In this document: piece after piece, positions 7,430 to 16,893 of the stretch
How positions within the stretch are numbered: the stretch's first letter is position 1
Layout of the letters: each line of letters starts with the position of its first letter
Assembly (NCBI GenBank): GCA_947643245.1
Contig: CANRVI010000006.1
Location: 1-33,117 of the forward strand
DNA length: 33,117 nucleotides
From: an uncultured Clostridia bacterium
GTDB taxonomy: Bacteria; Bacillota; Clostridia; Oscillospirales; CAG-272
Reading direction: 5' to 3'
Position numbers and translations under genes: made by a program
Notes under the pieces: model-generated
What the model was told of the DNA's origin: nothing
Database searches by the model: none
The model's input: only the letters and a program-made list of their open reading frames with translations

Positions 7430-9517
7430 TTATTCTTCTCCGCCGCTGAAAAAGTAATGGTTAAATAAATCCCGCACGGCAAAGCCAGCGTCTGTACCGT
7501 TCGCACCGTGCTCAATCACGCAGGTCGCTACAATCTGTGGATCGTCAAAGGGGGCGAACGCAATAAAGGTAGCGTTATCGGACGAGTTTTCCGAAACCTG
7601 CGCCGTACCGGTTTTACCTCCAATGGCAATGGGGTAGTTTACAAAGACTCTGGCGGCAGAGCCGTTTTCCGTTACGTCTTTCATGGCGTTTTGTATTGTT
7701 CGTACCACAAGGTCGTCTAAATGAATGGAATCAACCACCTCGGGTTGCGCCTCGTATAAAACATCCCCAAAATAGTCCCGTGTCTCTTTCAGGATGTGTG
7801 CATTGGGTCGGTTCCCGCCTGCTAGCAGGGTGGTGATATACATGTTGATCTGTAAAGGTGTAAACAGATGGTCCGACTGGCCGATAGCGGCCTGCAGCGT
7901 ATCTCCGTCGTACCAAATTTTTCCGTTTTCCTCCCGGTATTTCGGACCGGCCAAAATACCTGTTTTTTCACTTAGTTCTATACCGGTGGGTTGTCCCAAT
8001 CCATATTTTTCGCAGTATTCGTCAATTTTTGTAATCGTGAGCTGTCGGCCCACCTCATAGAAAAAGTAGTTGCAGGATACCTGCAGGGCTTCGGAAACAT
8101 TTACATATCCGTGGGTCCGTTTTCCGTAGCGGGGGGAGTAAATCCAACATTTGGGTTGGTAGTCGGTATAATATGTGTACTGCCCCAGGTCCTGAATTTC
8201 AGAATAAGGGGTGATGATCCCTTCCTGCAGAGCTGCTGCTGCAACGCCTGGTTTAAAGGTGGAGCCGGGGGCGTAGGTACCCTCCAGCGCCCGGTTGAAC
8301 AACGGCGAATTTTCATCCTGTATTAAATCCGCATAGGTTTCGGAAAACTGAGACAGGTCATAAGTAGGATAGGATGCAATGGCCAAAACAGCACCGGTTT
8401 TCGCGTCAACTGCGGTAAGCGCTCCTGCGTTAGCGTCTTCCCCATCCAGCGGCGTATCTGTGGCCGCGCCTTTTTCTGCAATCATAGCAATATTGTCTGC
8501 CAGCGCTTTTTCCGCAGCCTTCTGCAGTTCCACATCAATGGTCAAATATACGTGCTGCCCCGCCACTGGTTCCCGGCTTACATACTGCTCCAGAATATTT
8601 CCATATCCGTCTTCTACGATGGTCAATTCACCATCCACCCCGTGGAGATACTGTTCAAAGGCCTTTTCAGCGCCATCCACACCTACGATTGCATCCATAG
8701 AGTAGCCAAGCTCTTTATAATATTCCGCCTCTTTTTCTGTAATTCTGCCTACCCGGCCCAGTATGTGGGAGGCGGTACCGGGATAGTTGTAGACGCGCTC
8801 TGTTTCACTGCTTACCCGAATCCCTCTGGTAGAGCCTTCTAAAATACGGCTAATCAGTTCCACAGAAACATCGGTTAGAATCGTATATGGCTCAGCAGCA
8901 GAAAAATTATGCAGCTCCATATCCAGTCGTAGGGCAAACAGAAGCGCTGCGTCTTCTTTATTATAAAGTGCATCTCCGTCGCTGTCGATCAGGCCATACC
9001 GTAGCTGCAGGGCGTTGTAGCCGTCTGCAAGTTTCTCTTCTTCCCAGGTGCCGTCGTCCTGGGGCGGAAAGTTTAAATCGCGCAGCAGCTTTGTAAGCCT
9101 CCGGCCATATACCGTTTCCATAAAGGCGCTGTTTAGCGTGACATTTCCCCCTTTTACAGTAAAGGGATTTTCTGGCATGGAAAAGGATTCTTCCTTTCCA
9201 TACTGTTTTGCAGTACCTACAACGGTAAGCAGAATGTCGTTGCGTTTCTGCGCATCCCGGGGAAGACTGCCTGCGTCCAAATAGATATTATAGGAAAAAG
9301 CGTTGGAAATCAGAGCCTTTCCATTGCAGTCGTAAATATTGCCTCGCTGGGCTTGGATAATCTCCGTGCGTGTATAGGGTTTTGTCCTGGAGGTTTCTGT
9401 GTAATAGTCCTGGCCTGCAATCTGAATGCTCACCAGTCTGGCAATAAAAATCAGACAGACGATGCAGAAAAATCCTGCAAGGCATACATATCGGACAAGA
9501 TGTTCTCGTTTATGCAT
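7430..9517 (-). CDS. mrdA: penicillin-binding protein 2 (peptidoglycan D,D-transpeptidase MrdA type)
   Basis: N-terminal TM segment, transpeptidase motifs APGSTFKPG (SxxK), SCN (SxN), GGKTGTAQ (KTG). Start at 9517 preceded by GGAGG. Confidence 0.93.
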   Translation of the reverse strand: MHKREHLVRYVCLAGFFCIVCLIFIARLVSIQIAGQDYYTETSRTKPYTRTEIIQAQRGNIYDCNGKALISNAFSYNIYLDAGSLPRDAQKRNDILLTVVGTAKQYGKEESFSMPENPFTVKGGNVTLNSAFMETVYGRRLTKLLRDLNFPPQDDGTWEEEKLADGYNALQLRYGLIDSDGDALYNKEDAALLFALRLDMELHNFSAAEPYTILTDVSVELISRILEGSTRGIRVSSETERVYNYPGTASHILGRVGRITEKEAEYYKELGYSMDAIVGVDGAEKAFEQYLHGVDGELTIVEDGYGNILEQYVSREPVAGQHVYLTIDVELQKAAEKALADNIAMIAEKGAATDTPLDGEDANAGALTAVDAKTGAVLAIASYPTYDLSQFSETYADLIQDENSPLFNRALEGTYAPGSTFKPGVAAAALQEGIITPYSEIQDLGQYTYYTDYQPKCWIYSPRYGKRTHGYVNVSEALQVSCNYFFYEVGRQLTITKIDEYCEKYGLGQPTGIELSEKTGILAGPKYREENGKIWYDGDTLQAAIGQSDHLFTPLQINMYITTLLAGGNRPNAHILKETRDYFGDVLYEAQPEVVDSIHLDDLVVRTIQNAMKDVTENGSAARVFVNYPIAIGGKTGTAQVSENSSDNATFIAFAPFDDPQIVATCVIEHGANGTDAGFAVRDLFNHYFFSGGEE

Positions 9518-9552
9518 AAAACCTCCATTTATCATATAGTGAAAAGCTGTAA

Positions 9553-10347
9553 TCAGGCGCCTGTCCGCTGGGCCCGAGACTTATGAAAGGGCCGCAGCAC
9601 CAAATAAATCAGTCCGTAAATACCAGGCGCTAAAAGCGCTGTGGAGAAAAATTCCGGAATCACAATATGAAGGAGAATTTCTCCCAGGGAGGCATTCAAA
9701 ACCGATGCGGCACAAATGGTTGTAACTACGCCGCGTCCAACGCCGCTGGCTGCAATATAGATGCCACGTACCGGAAGGGAATCGCTCAGGTAGTTTACGG
9801 CACAAATCCCGCAGAAATAACCAGCGAACATATAGAACAGAGGCAGTAGAGAGAGCCCCGCGCCCACGCCGCCCAAGGCCTGTGACAGATAAGCGGCCGC
9901 AAGTCCAAATATGGCGCCCCATTTTTCCCCTTCCGACACGGCTACAGCTACTGTCATAGAAAGAAGCAGATCTGGTATAGCACCGAAAGGAGAAAATTGT
10001 ACGAAAAAGGTGGTCTGCAACAGCAGAAAAATAACGAGAAATAGGCCTAAAACTACACCCTTTATAATGCTTTCGCCGTTTTCAAAGATATAATACCAAA
10101 TTCTTTGGAAAAAATCCTGCAGTTCCGCAAGGATAGCTTGACCTACAGTAAGAGAGGGCGTTCGCGGTTGTCTGCGACGCCGCTGACTGGGCTGGGGTGC
10201 ACCGGGACGATCCGGATACTTCCATGCCGGCCGGGACTGCTGCAACTGGCGTGGTCTGGCCGCAGGTCTATTTTTATCGATAGGGCCTTGTCCGCCGCTT
10301 CGAGTTCGTCCGCCTTTTGGCGCTCTATTATTCTGTATAGGAGTCAT
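9553..10347 (-). CDS. mreD: rod shape-determining protein MreD with basic/proline-rich N-terminal extension
   Basis: Position between mreC and mrdA, several TM segments, FSPFGAIPDLLLSMTVAVAVSEGEKWGAIFGLAAAYLSQAL. Confidence 0.85.
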   Translation of the reverse strand: MTPIQNNRAPKGGRTRSGGQGPIDKNRPAARPRQLQQSRPAWKYPDRPGAPQPSQRRRRQPRTPSLTVGQAILAELQDFFQRIWYYIFENGESIIKGVVLGLFLVIFLLLQTTFFVQFSPFGAIPDLLLSMTVAVAVSEGEKWGAIFGLAAAYLSQALGGVGAGLSLLPLFYMFAGYFCGICAVNYLSDSLPVRGIYIAASGVGRGVVTTICAASVLNASLGEILLHIVIPEFFSTALLAPGIYGLIYLVLRPFHKSRAQRTGA

Positions 10348-11167
10348 ATTCCGTAATAATCATAAACCGGTCTTCGTCGGACAAGGACGCCGCCGGTTGA
10401 ATGTACACATTGATGGTTTGATTGTATGGATCTTCTTTGATTTCCGTTACATGTCCAATTACAAGAGACCGGGGATATACGCTGCCGAATCCGCTGGAAA
10501 GGATCCGGTCTCCTACCTCCACGTCGGCATCGGCGGAAAGATATGACAGTTTACACAGCCCCTGGGATGCCAGAGAATAGTCTCCTTCTACCACGCCAAC
10601 TTCTCCGCTGCGCTCTACGTATGCGCCGATTGCCCGGCCGGATTCCAGAATCGTCACTGCCTTGGACCAGCTTTTGCCTGCTTCGGTAACATACCCCACA
10701 ATTCCGCTGCTGCTGATAACGGGCATGTCTTTTTCCACCCCGTGTTCTGTCCCTTTATCTAAAGTAAAAACGGTCATATAGTTGCCGCTTTCCCGGCCCG
10801 TCACTTTCGCGCTTTGAAATTTAAAATCTGTCCGCTCCCGTTTCAGCTCCAGATAGTCATACAGCCACTCGTTCATCTGAGAAAGTTCCTTGGATGTGTC
10901 GATCTCATCCTGCAGCGTTTCAATTTGGGCGCGTAGCTGATTGTTTTCTTCTACGATCCGGTCAAATTCTGTAAAGTAAGAAGTGAACCCCTCCACTGCG
11001 TTTGTGGCAGAAGTGAACAGCCCCTGAATTGGGGACAGAAGGGACACTGCCGCATCTTTTACAACAGAATGCAGGCCCATGGCACTAAGCACGGTAGGCA
11101 CAATGGTAAGCACCAGTGCTACAAGCACGATTATGATAAAAAATCTAGATTTCAGAAAATTGGACAC
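10328..11167 (-). CDS. mreC: rod shape-determining protein MreC
   Basis: N-terminal TM, coiled coil (FDRIVEENNQLRAQIETLQDEID), MPVISSSGIVGYV, GDRILSSGFGSVYPRSLVIGHV; adjacent to mreB and mreD. Confidence 0.93.
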   Translation of the reverse strand: MSNFLKSRFFIIIVLVALVLTIVPTVLSAMGLHSVVKDAAVSLLSPIQGLFTSATNAVEGFTSYFTEFDRIVEENNQLRAQIETLQDEIDTSKELSQMNEWLYDYLELKRERTDFKFQSAKVTGRESGNYMTVFTLDKGTEHGVEKDMPVISSSGIVGYVTEAGKSWSKAVTILESGRAIGAYVERSGEVGVVEGDYSLASQGLCKLSYLSADADVEVGDRILSSGFGSVYPRSLVIGHVTEIKEDPYNQTINVYIQPAASLSDEDRFMIITEYDSYTE

Positions 11168-11200
11168 ACTGCCGCCTCCTTTCCCGGTGATAGGGCTTCT

Positions 11201-12217
11201 TTATCGGGAGCTTCTGCCCCGGAACTGTACGATGTCGTTTGCATCGCCCATGCTTTCGATTACATGGCCAATTCCTACTGCCACAGCGTCCAACGGTGCT
11301 TTGGCAATGGTCGCCTTGATGCCGGTTACATGATTGATCAGCGCGTCCAAGCCGCCCAGCAGGGCGCCGCCGCCGGCAAGCATGATGCCGTTGTCATAGA
11401 TGTCGCTGGAAAGCTCCGGCGGAGTATTCTCTAGGGTAGTGCGGATAGCCTCCACAATATGGAAAACCTGTTCGTGCATGGCTTCCCGGATATCCGCTGT
11501 GGTCACGGTGATAATGGCAGGTAAACCGTTGAGAAGATTGCGGCCCCGAATTTCCATAGAACCCCGGTCTACACCGGGATGGACGCTGCCGATTTTCTTT
11601 TTCAACATTTCTGCGGTGATCTCTCCGATCAGGATGTTGTACCGCTTTTTGATATAGTTCACAATGGATTCATCCAACTCGTCTCCCGCAATACGCAGGG
11701 AAGTTGACAGCACAATGCCGCCCAGGCTGGTGACGGCTACCTCCGTGGTGCCGCCGCCGATGTCTACAATCATACTGCCTTTGGCATCCTCCACTCGCAG
11801 GCCACTTCCAATAGCGGCGGCGATGGGTTCTTCAATCAGCGCCACACTCTGGGCGCCTGCCTCCAAGGTCACATCCTCCACGGCACGCCGTTCCACTTCA
11901 GTAACTCCATAGGGAATGCACACAATCACCCGGGGATGGCTAAATACCGTGCTGCCGGCGGTGCGCTTGAAAAAGTCCCGGAGCATGGCGGTGGTAAAGT
12001 CAAATTCTGCGATTACGCCGTCCTTCATGGGGCGCATAGCGATAATGGAGCCGGGGGTTTTCCCAAGCATCTGTTTGGCCGCATTGCCTACAGCCACAAC
12101 TTTTTTGCTTCGCTGCTCAACTGCAACTACGGAAGGCTCCCGCAATACGATGCCTTTGCCCCGCACATAGACGATGGTGTTGGCGGTTCCCAGGTCGATT
12201 CCAATATTTTTACTCAT
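11201..12217 (-). CDS. mreB: rod shape-determining actin-like protein MreB
   Basis: MSKNIGIDLGTANTIVYVRGKGIVLREPSVVA, MIVDIGGGTTEVAVTSLGGIV, IMLAGGGALLGGLD. Confidence 0.96.
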   Translation of the reverse strand: MSKNIGIDLGTANTIVYVRGKGIVLREPSVVAVEQRSKKVVAVGNAAKQMLGKTPGSIIAMRPMKDGVIAEFDFTTAMLRDFFKRTAGSTVFSHPRVIVCIPYGVTEVERRAVEDVTLEAGAQSVALIEEPIAAAIGSGLRVEDAKGSMIVDIGGGTTEVAVTSLGGIVLSTSLRIAGDELDESIVNYIKKRYNILIGEITAEMLKKKIGSVHPGVDRGSMEIRGRNLLNGLPAIITVTTADIREAMHEQVFHIVEAIRTTLENTPPELSSDIYDNGIMLAGGGALLGGLDALINHVTGIKATIAKAPLDAVAVGIGHVIESMGDANDIVQFRGRSSR

Positions 12218-12809
12218 GATAGTATCCTTTCTGAAGGTCAGGTGTGATCCCGAACGTGTCCCGGAGAAGAACGGACACAGGACAGATGGGAAGCCCCATA
12301 ATACTGTAATAATCCCCCTGCAGCGACTGGACAAACATACCAGCTGCTTCCTGTATGCCGTAGGCGCCGGCTTTATCTAAGGGAGATCCGGTAGCCACAT
12401 AGGCATCGATTTCTTCCTCGGTAATTTCCCGCATAGTCACATAGGCGGCTAATGCCCGGGTGACGACGGTGTTTTTTTCTGATATTGTAAATCCCGTATA
12501 TACTACGTGGGTTCTGCCCGATAAGGCGCGAAGCATTTGTACTGCGCAGGCTGCATCTCCCGGTTTTCCGAGGATTTTGCCGTCTAGGGCAACCACTGTA
12601 TCCGCCGCTAAAATTACGTTGTCCGAACCGGACAAAACTGCCGCTGCCGCCGCTTTGCGCTGGGACAACTCCTGTACCAGCAGGTCTGGGGACAGCCCCT
12701 GTGCGCTCTCGTCTACATCTGGAGACAGCACGGTAAACCGATATCCCGCCATAGAGAGAATCTCTCTCCTTCGTGGAGAAGCCGAGGCTAAAATCAATTG
12801 TTTTGTCAT
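12210..12809 (-). CDS. maf: Maf family nucleotide pyrophosphatase
   Basis: MTKQLILASASPRRREIL, AADTVVALDGKILGKP, DKAGAYGIQ. Overlaps the mreB start by 8 nt. Confidence 0.94.
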   Translation of the reverse strand: MTKQLILASASPRRREILSMAGYRFTVLSPDVDESAQGLSPDLLVQELSQRKAAAAAVLSGSDNVILAADTVVALDGKILGKPGDAACAVQMLRALSGRTHVVYTGFTISEKNTVVTRALAAYVTMREITEEEIDAYVATGSPLDKAGAYGIQEAAGMFVQSLQGDYYSIMGLPICPVSVLLRDTFGITPDLQKGYYHE

Positions 12810-12822
12810 GCTTTACCTGTTC

Positions 12823-13269
12823 TCACTTCGTTCCTGTAGAGCCGATGCCGCCCCGGTTTGTCCCGCCAAGATGTTCCACCGCTTCAAAGACAAGGGCTGG
12901 CTGATGACGCATGATCCGAAATTGGCAAATCCGGCTGCCTGCTTCGATGACCGTGTCCCGCAGGGCGTAGGCGGGCATATACCATTGATCCCCGTCTCCG
13001 CAATAGGATTCGTCTACTACACCCATATGATTGGTTTGGATTATTCCAAAATTTTTGAAAGTGGAGGAGCGGGGAACAATGTGGGCCTCATATCCCTTCG
13101 GCAGCGCGATGGCCACGCCCAGGGGAAGCAGCCGAAATTCGCCTGCCGCTATCTGCACCGTTTCGGCGATACGCAAATCAATCCAATCCGATTTTCCATC
13201 CACATAACACAGGGGTTCCATATCCGGCTTTAGATATTTTACCCGAAGCTGTACGTTTTTTTCCTCCAT
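12823..13269 (-). CDS. dut: dUTP diphosphatase
   Basis: [47 protein letters not shown]-terminal [12 protein letters not shown]. Confidence 0.9.
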   Translation of the reverse strand: MEEKNVQLRVKYLKPDMEPLCYVDGKSDWIDLRIAETVQIAAGEFRLLPLGVAIALPKGYEAHIVPRSSTFKNFGIIQTNHMGVVDESYCGDGDQWYMPAYALRDTVIEAGSRICQFRIMRHQPALVFEAVEHLGGTNRGGIGSTGTK

Positions 13270-13281
13270 TGCCTCAAAACC

Positions 13282-15285
13282 TCATTTTTTCATTCTATAA
13301 ACTTGTCCCACAGGCGGAAGTTTCTCCTCATATGCCCGGATGATTCGGTCACATGCGTCTCTGTTTTCCGTGGAAAACAAAAAGTGCATGCGGGCAATAC
13401 CCGCCCTACGCACACTGTCCATACGGTCTGCCATATAGATAGGCACGCTGTTCCATATAATATTTTCGCATCGGTCCGTACCTGTCACCGGAAATGCAGC
13501 CCCTTTTCTATCATAGAGGATACCGCCGCATCTGCCGTCGCATGTTGTGCCTCCATTAGAAACGGCGCAACGGATCGTAAACATCAGAGGCAGTCTGCCG
13601 TATACAATGGCGCCTTTGGGAACGGGGCTTTGCAAATCCCGCATCTGAGGCAGGGACAACTCCGGAGAGAGATACACCGTCTCTGCACCGGCAGAAGCCA
13701 AAGCGCATGCCGTTTCGCTGTTATATATATTGAACCGCAAAGACGCGTCGGCAGGAATGCCAAGGTGCGCCGCCTGCCGAAGCTGCCCTGGTGTATGCAC
13801 CAATACGCGAGACGCGTTTTTCACATGTTTCCATACGGATGCCGGATCTTCTCCTGGGAGAAAAGGGGGCATCTCTATGCCCGTACCTGGTAGGAGCTGT
13901 GTGTAGGGTAGATAAATCGCGTCAAAAAATTGTCTGGCTAATGGCGTCACCTGCTCCGCAGACAAAAAGGAGGCAGTGTACACGTGTGGAGTCTGCGTAC
14001 AGGAAGGTGGTTTCTCTCCCCAGGTGGTGGGCGCACTCTCCCGTACAGGCGGCGCCAGAAGCGCTGCTACTGCAGCCCTGCGCAGCTGATTCAGCATAGA
14101 GAGGGTAAAAAAAGCCCTCTTATCGGACCGATAAGTGAAGGATGCCAGTGTAAAAGGCGTCGTGCCCAGCCTTCCGGCATTTTTGCGAGCGGCCTCTTCT
14201 CCCAGCGGGGGGATGTCCCCTGTTTGCAGCGCTGCGTCTGTGCAGACGGTCACCGTTTTTTCCGGTGAGGACGCGGTCAGCGTCCCCGGACTTCCTGATT
14301 GCAATGTCAGCGTCATGTCCAAAGGTATCTTGCGGGATAGCCCGCCATAGGACTGTTGTTCTCTGCTGCGGTATGCTTCTAAGGTACGCACGCCCAGCAT
14401 ATTTTTATAATTTTTTGTAAAGTATCCGTCTGTAAACCCGCTGCGGCTGAAAGCCGCTTCTAATACGGCCAGTTCCTCTGCATTGGCTGCGCGCCGCTGA
14501 TCCAGAAGCCGGCGGTATATTCCGGTTACGGTGTATACATATTCAGGCGACTTTTGCCGTCCTTCGATTTTCAGACTGACGGCGCCTGTCTCCAAAATTT
14601 CCGGAATGTGGGCCGCCAGACACATATCCCGCAGACTAAGGGGATATCCCGCTTTTTTTCCAAGGGTATAAGGGAGCCTGCAGGGCTGTGCACAGGATCC
14701 TTGGTTACCGCTTCGGCCTCCCATCACCGCACTCATCAGACATTGCCCGGAGAAGGATACACAGTGGGCGCCGTGAATAAACATTTCAATAGGAATAGGG
14801 GAGTGGGCGCACAGTCGCTGCAGCGAAGCATATGACAACTCCCGAGGACAAACCATGCGGGAAAATCCCGCGTCCCGCAGAGCCGCTCCGTCGTATTCCG
14901 TATGAGCGGACATTTGCGTGCTGGCATGCAGGGCCACATCGGAAATCTGTCGGCGCAGCCCAGCGGAAAGTCCCGCGTCTGCAACAATAAACGCATCCGC
15001 TCCTGCCTGCCAAAGCTGCTCTGCCAGCGTGACCGCCTCAGGAATCTGTCTGTCGGTAAGCCGGGTATTCAGCGTGATGTAAGCCTTCACGCCGTAGGCA
15101 CGGCACAGAGAAAGCGCCTGTGTTGCTTCTTCTATATGAAAGTTGTCTGCCCGCATGCGGGCGTTGAATACGTCTGCTCCAAAATAGACCGCATCTGCTC
15201 CTGCATCAATAGCTGCCTCCAGAGAAGCCATGCTCCCCGCGGGGGCCAACAGTTCAGGAAGTGGACACTGCCGCGTTTTTTCCAT
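13282..15285 (-). CDS. U32 family peptidase (with C-terminal DUF3656-like region)
   Basis: PELLAPAGSMASLEAAIDAGADAVYFGA, ELSYASLQ, EMFIHGAHCVSFSGQCLMSAVMGGRSGNQGSCAQPCRLPY. Confidence 0.92.
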   Translation of the reverse strand: MEKTRQCPLPELLAPAGSMASLEAAIDAGADAVYFGADVFNARMRADNFHIEEATQALSLCRAYGVKAYITLNTRLTDRQIPEAVTLAEQLWQAGADAFIVADAGLSAGLRRQISDVALHASTQMSAHTEYDGAALRDAGFSRMVCPRELSYASLQRLCAHSPIPIEMFIHGAHCVSFSGQCLMSAVMGGRSGNQGSCAQPCRLPYTLGKKAGYPLSLRDMCLAAHIPEILETGAVSLKIEGRQKSPEYVYTVTGIYRRLLDQRRAANAEELAVLEAAFSRSGFTDGYFTKNYKNMLGVRTLEAYRSREQQSYGGLSRKIPLDMTLTLQSGSPGTLTASSPEKTVTVCTDAALQTGDIPPLGEEAARKNAGRLGTTPFTLASFTYRSDKRAFFTLSMLNQLRRAAVAALLAPPVRESAPTTWGEKPPSCTQTPHVYTASFLSAEQVTPLARQFFDAIYLPYTQLLPGTGIEMPPFLPGEDPASVWKHVKNASRVLVHTPGQLRQAAHLGIPADASLRFNIYNSETACALASAGAETVYLSPELSLPQMRDLQSPVPKGAIVYGRLPLMFTIRCAVSNGGTTCDGRCGGILYDRKGAAFPVTGTDRCENIIWNSVPIYMADRMDSVRRAGIARMHFLFSTENRDACDRIIRAYEEKLPPVGQVYRMKK

Positions 15286-15287
15286 AC

Positions 15288-15824
15288 TTAGCCGTTGTTT
15301 TTGCCACGGAGCAGGCTTTCAATCTGGCGCAGCTTATCTCCCCGGCTTACAGCGGCAGGTTCTTCCATTTCCTTTTCTTCCTCTTTTTTCTCCTCTTCTA
15401 CAGGTAAGGCTTCTTCAGTTTCCGTGGACGAAGGCTCTGTCATATTCAGCTGTTCTGCGTCGGAGTCGTCTTCCGCTTCTGTGTCTTCCAGGGATGTCTC
15501 TGCCACATCAACGGTTTGGGCTGTCAGCATAGCTTCCTTCAGTTTAGCGTTTTCTTCCCGCAGCCGGCGCAGGTTTGCATCATACAGGCCAATCTGGGCT
15601 TCCAGATTGCGAATGCGTTTGTCCGCTTTCAGTTTTTCACCGGCTGTGTCCAGCGCTACCAGAAGCGCCGCGTCCATTTTAGAGCAGCGCTTGCTGGAAA
15701 GAGTGATTTTGCGGATTTTTTGGTCCAAGTCGCCAACCAACCGCATAACAAAATCTTCCCGTTCGTCGGAAAGAATTGCCATTTCCACATCAGCAATTAC
15801 AACTTCATATTTTTTCTTTTCCAT
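15288..15824 (-). CDS. zapA: ZapA-like cell division protein with acidic C-terminal tail
   Basis: MEKKKYEVVIADVEMAILSDEREDFVMRLVGDLDQKIRKI...KMDAALLVALDTAGEKLKADKRIRNLEAQI is ZapA-like; a long Glu/Asp-rich tail follows. Confidence 0.75.
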   Translation of the reverse strand: MEKKKYEVVIADVEMAILSDEREDFVMRLVGDLDQKIRKITLSSKRCSKMDAALLVALDTAGEKLKADKRIRNLEAQIGLYDANLRRLREENAKLKEAMLTAQTVDVAETSLEDTEAEDDSDAEQLNMTEPSSTETEEALPVEEEKKEEEKEMEEPAAVSRGDKLRQIESLLRGKNNG

Positions 15825-15861
15825 AAATATGCCCGTCCTTTGATTTGTTTGTTGATTTTTC

Positions 15862-15889
15862 TTGAATTTTTGTCAAACCATGCTATAAT
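15862..15889 (+). promoter_or_regulatory. sigma70-type promoter for proBA
   Basis: TTGAAT - 16 nt - TATAAT, upstream of proB. Confidence 0.6.
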
Positions 15890-15949
15890 AAACATAATTG
15901 CTCCGGATGCAAACCGTCCGGGAAAAATCAGAATATATGTATTCATTCC

Positions 15950-15978
15950 ATTATAATATATTATCGCATGAAATTGAA
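15950..15978 (-). promoter_or_regulatory. sigma70-type promoter for the minus-strand zapA-mre cluster
   Basis: Minus strand TTCAAT - 17 nt - TATAAT (perfect -10, weak -35), divergent from the proB promoter. Confidence 0.5.
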
Positions 15979-16023
15979 TACGATTTCGTAAATTTTTTTC
16001 AAAAACGGAGATTTTTATTTGCA

Positions 16024-16824
16024 ATGGACAACGTACAAAAATGTCGGCGGATTACTGTAAAAATTGGATCTTCCACGCTGACCCACGCAAAGACGGGCCG
16101 ACTCAACATCCGGCGTATGGAAACGCTGGTGCGCACATTATCAGATATTAAAAATTCCGGCAGGGAAGTGGTATTGGTATCCTCCGGTGCCGTAACGGCG
16201 GGAACGGCAAAGCTGGGCATGGAGATTCGTCCCCGTCCTGTAGAAGAAAAACAGGCGTTGGCGGCTGTTGGGCAGACGGAACTCATGCGCATGTATGAGC
16301 GGCTGTTCGCCATGTACGGATACCAGGTGGGGCAGATTCTCATGACCCGGGACGTGGTGGACGATGAAAAACGGCTGCGTCTTATCAAAAATACTTTTTC
16401 AAGCCTGTTGGATTTCGGCTGTATTCCCATTGTCAATGAAAACGACTCGATCAGCAGTGAGGGATTGCAGTTTAAAGGAAACGATACGCTCTCTGCCTAT
16501 GTGGCGATGGTATGCGAATCGGATCTTTTGGTCAATCTCTCCGATGTAGACGGGATGTACGACAGCGATCCCAGGAAGAATCCAGATGCAAAGCTGATTG
16601 GACGGGTAGACAAAATTACCGATACAATTCGCCGCAGCGCCGGCGGCGCCGGCAGCGCTCTTGGCACCGGTGGAATGGAGACGAAAGTGCAGGCTGCGGA
16701 AATTGCAGGGGCCGCCGGCATTCCCATGCTGCTGCTTAGCGGCAAGGATCCTTCTGTTTTGTACAGTATTATTGATGGAGAGAAAATTGGCACCTATTTT
16801 GCAGCGGCGTCAAAGCATAAGTAA
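16024..16824 (+). CDS. proB: glutamate 5-kinase (short form without PUA domain)
   Basis: ITVKIGSSTLT, VLVSSGAVTAG, PIVNENDSIS, LLVNLSDVDGMYDSDPR, GTGGMETKVQAAEIA. Start set at the M at 16024. Confidence 0.94.
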   Translation: MDNVQKCRRITVKIGSSTLTHAKTGRLNIRRMETLVRTLSDIKNSGREVVLVSSGAVTAGTAKLGMEIRPRPVEEKQALAAVGQTELMRMYERLFAMYGYQVGQILMTRDVVDDEKRLRLIKNTFSSLLDFGCIPIVNENDSISSEGLQFKGNDTLSAYVAMVCESDLLVNLSDVDGMYDSDPRKNPDAKLIGRVDKITDTIRRSAGGAGSALGTGGMETKVQAAEIAGAAGIPMLLLSGKDPSVLYSIIDGEKIGTYFAAASKHK

Positions 16825-16893
16825 GACTGTCGGGAGAGGGATATACAGACTTTCCCTCTGAAACAAATGCACAGAAAGGAAGTTTTTTATAGG

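Noticed and set aside
12460-13233. 257-aa plus-strand ORF
   Set aside because: Antisense across maf and dut, both clearly identified.
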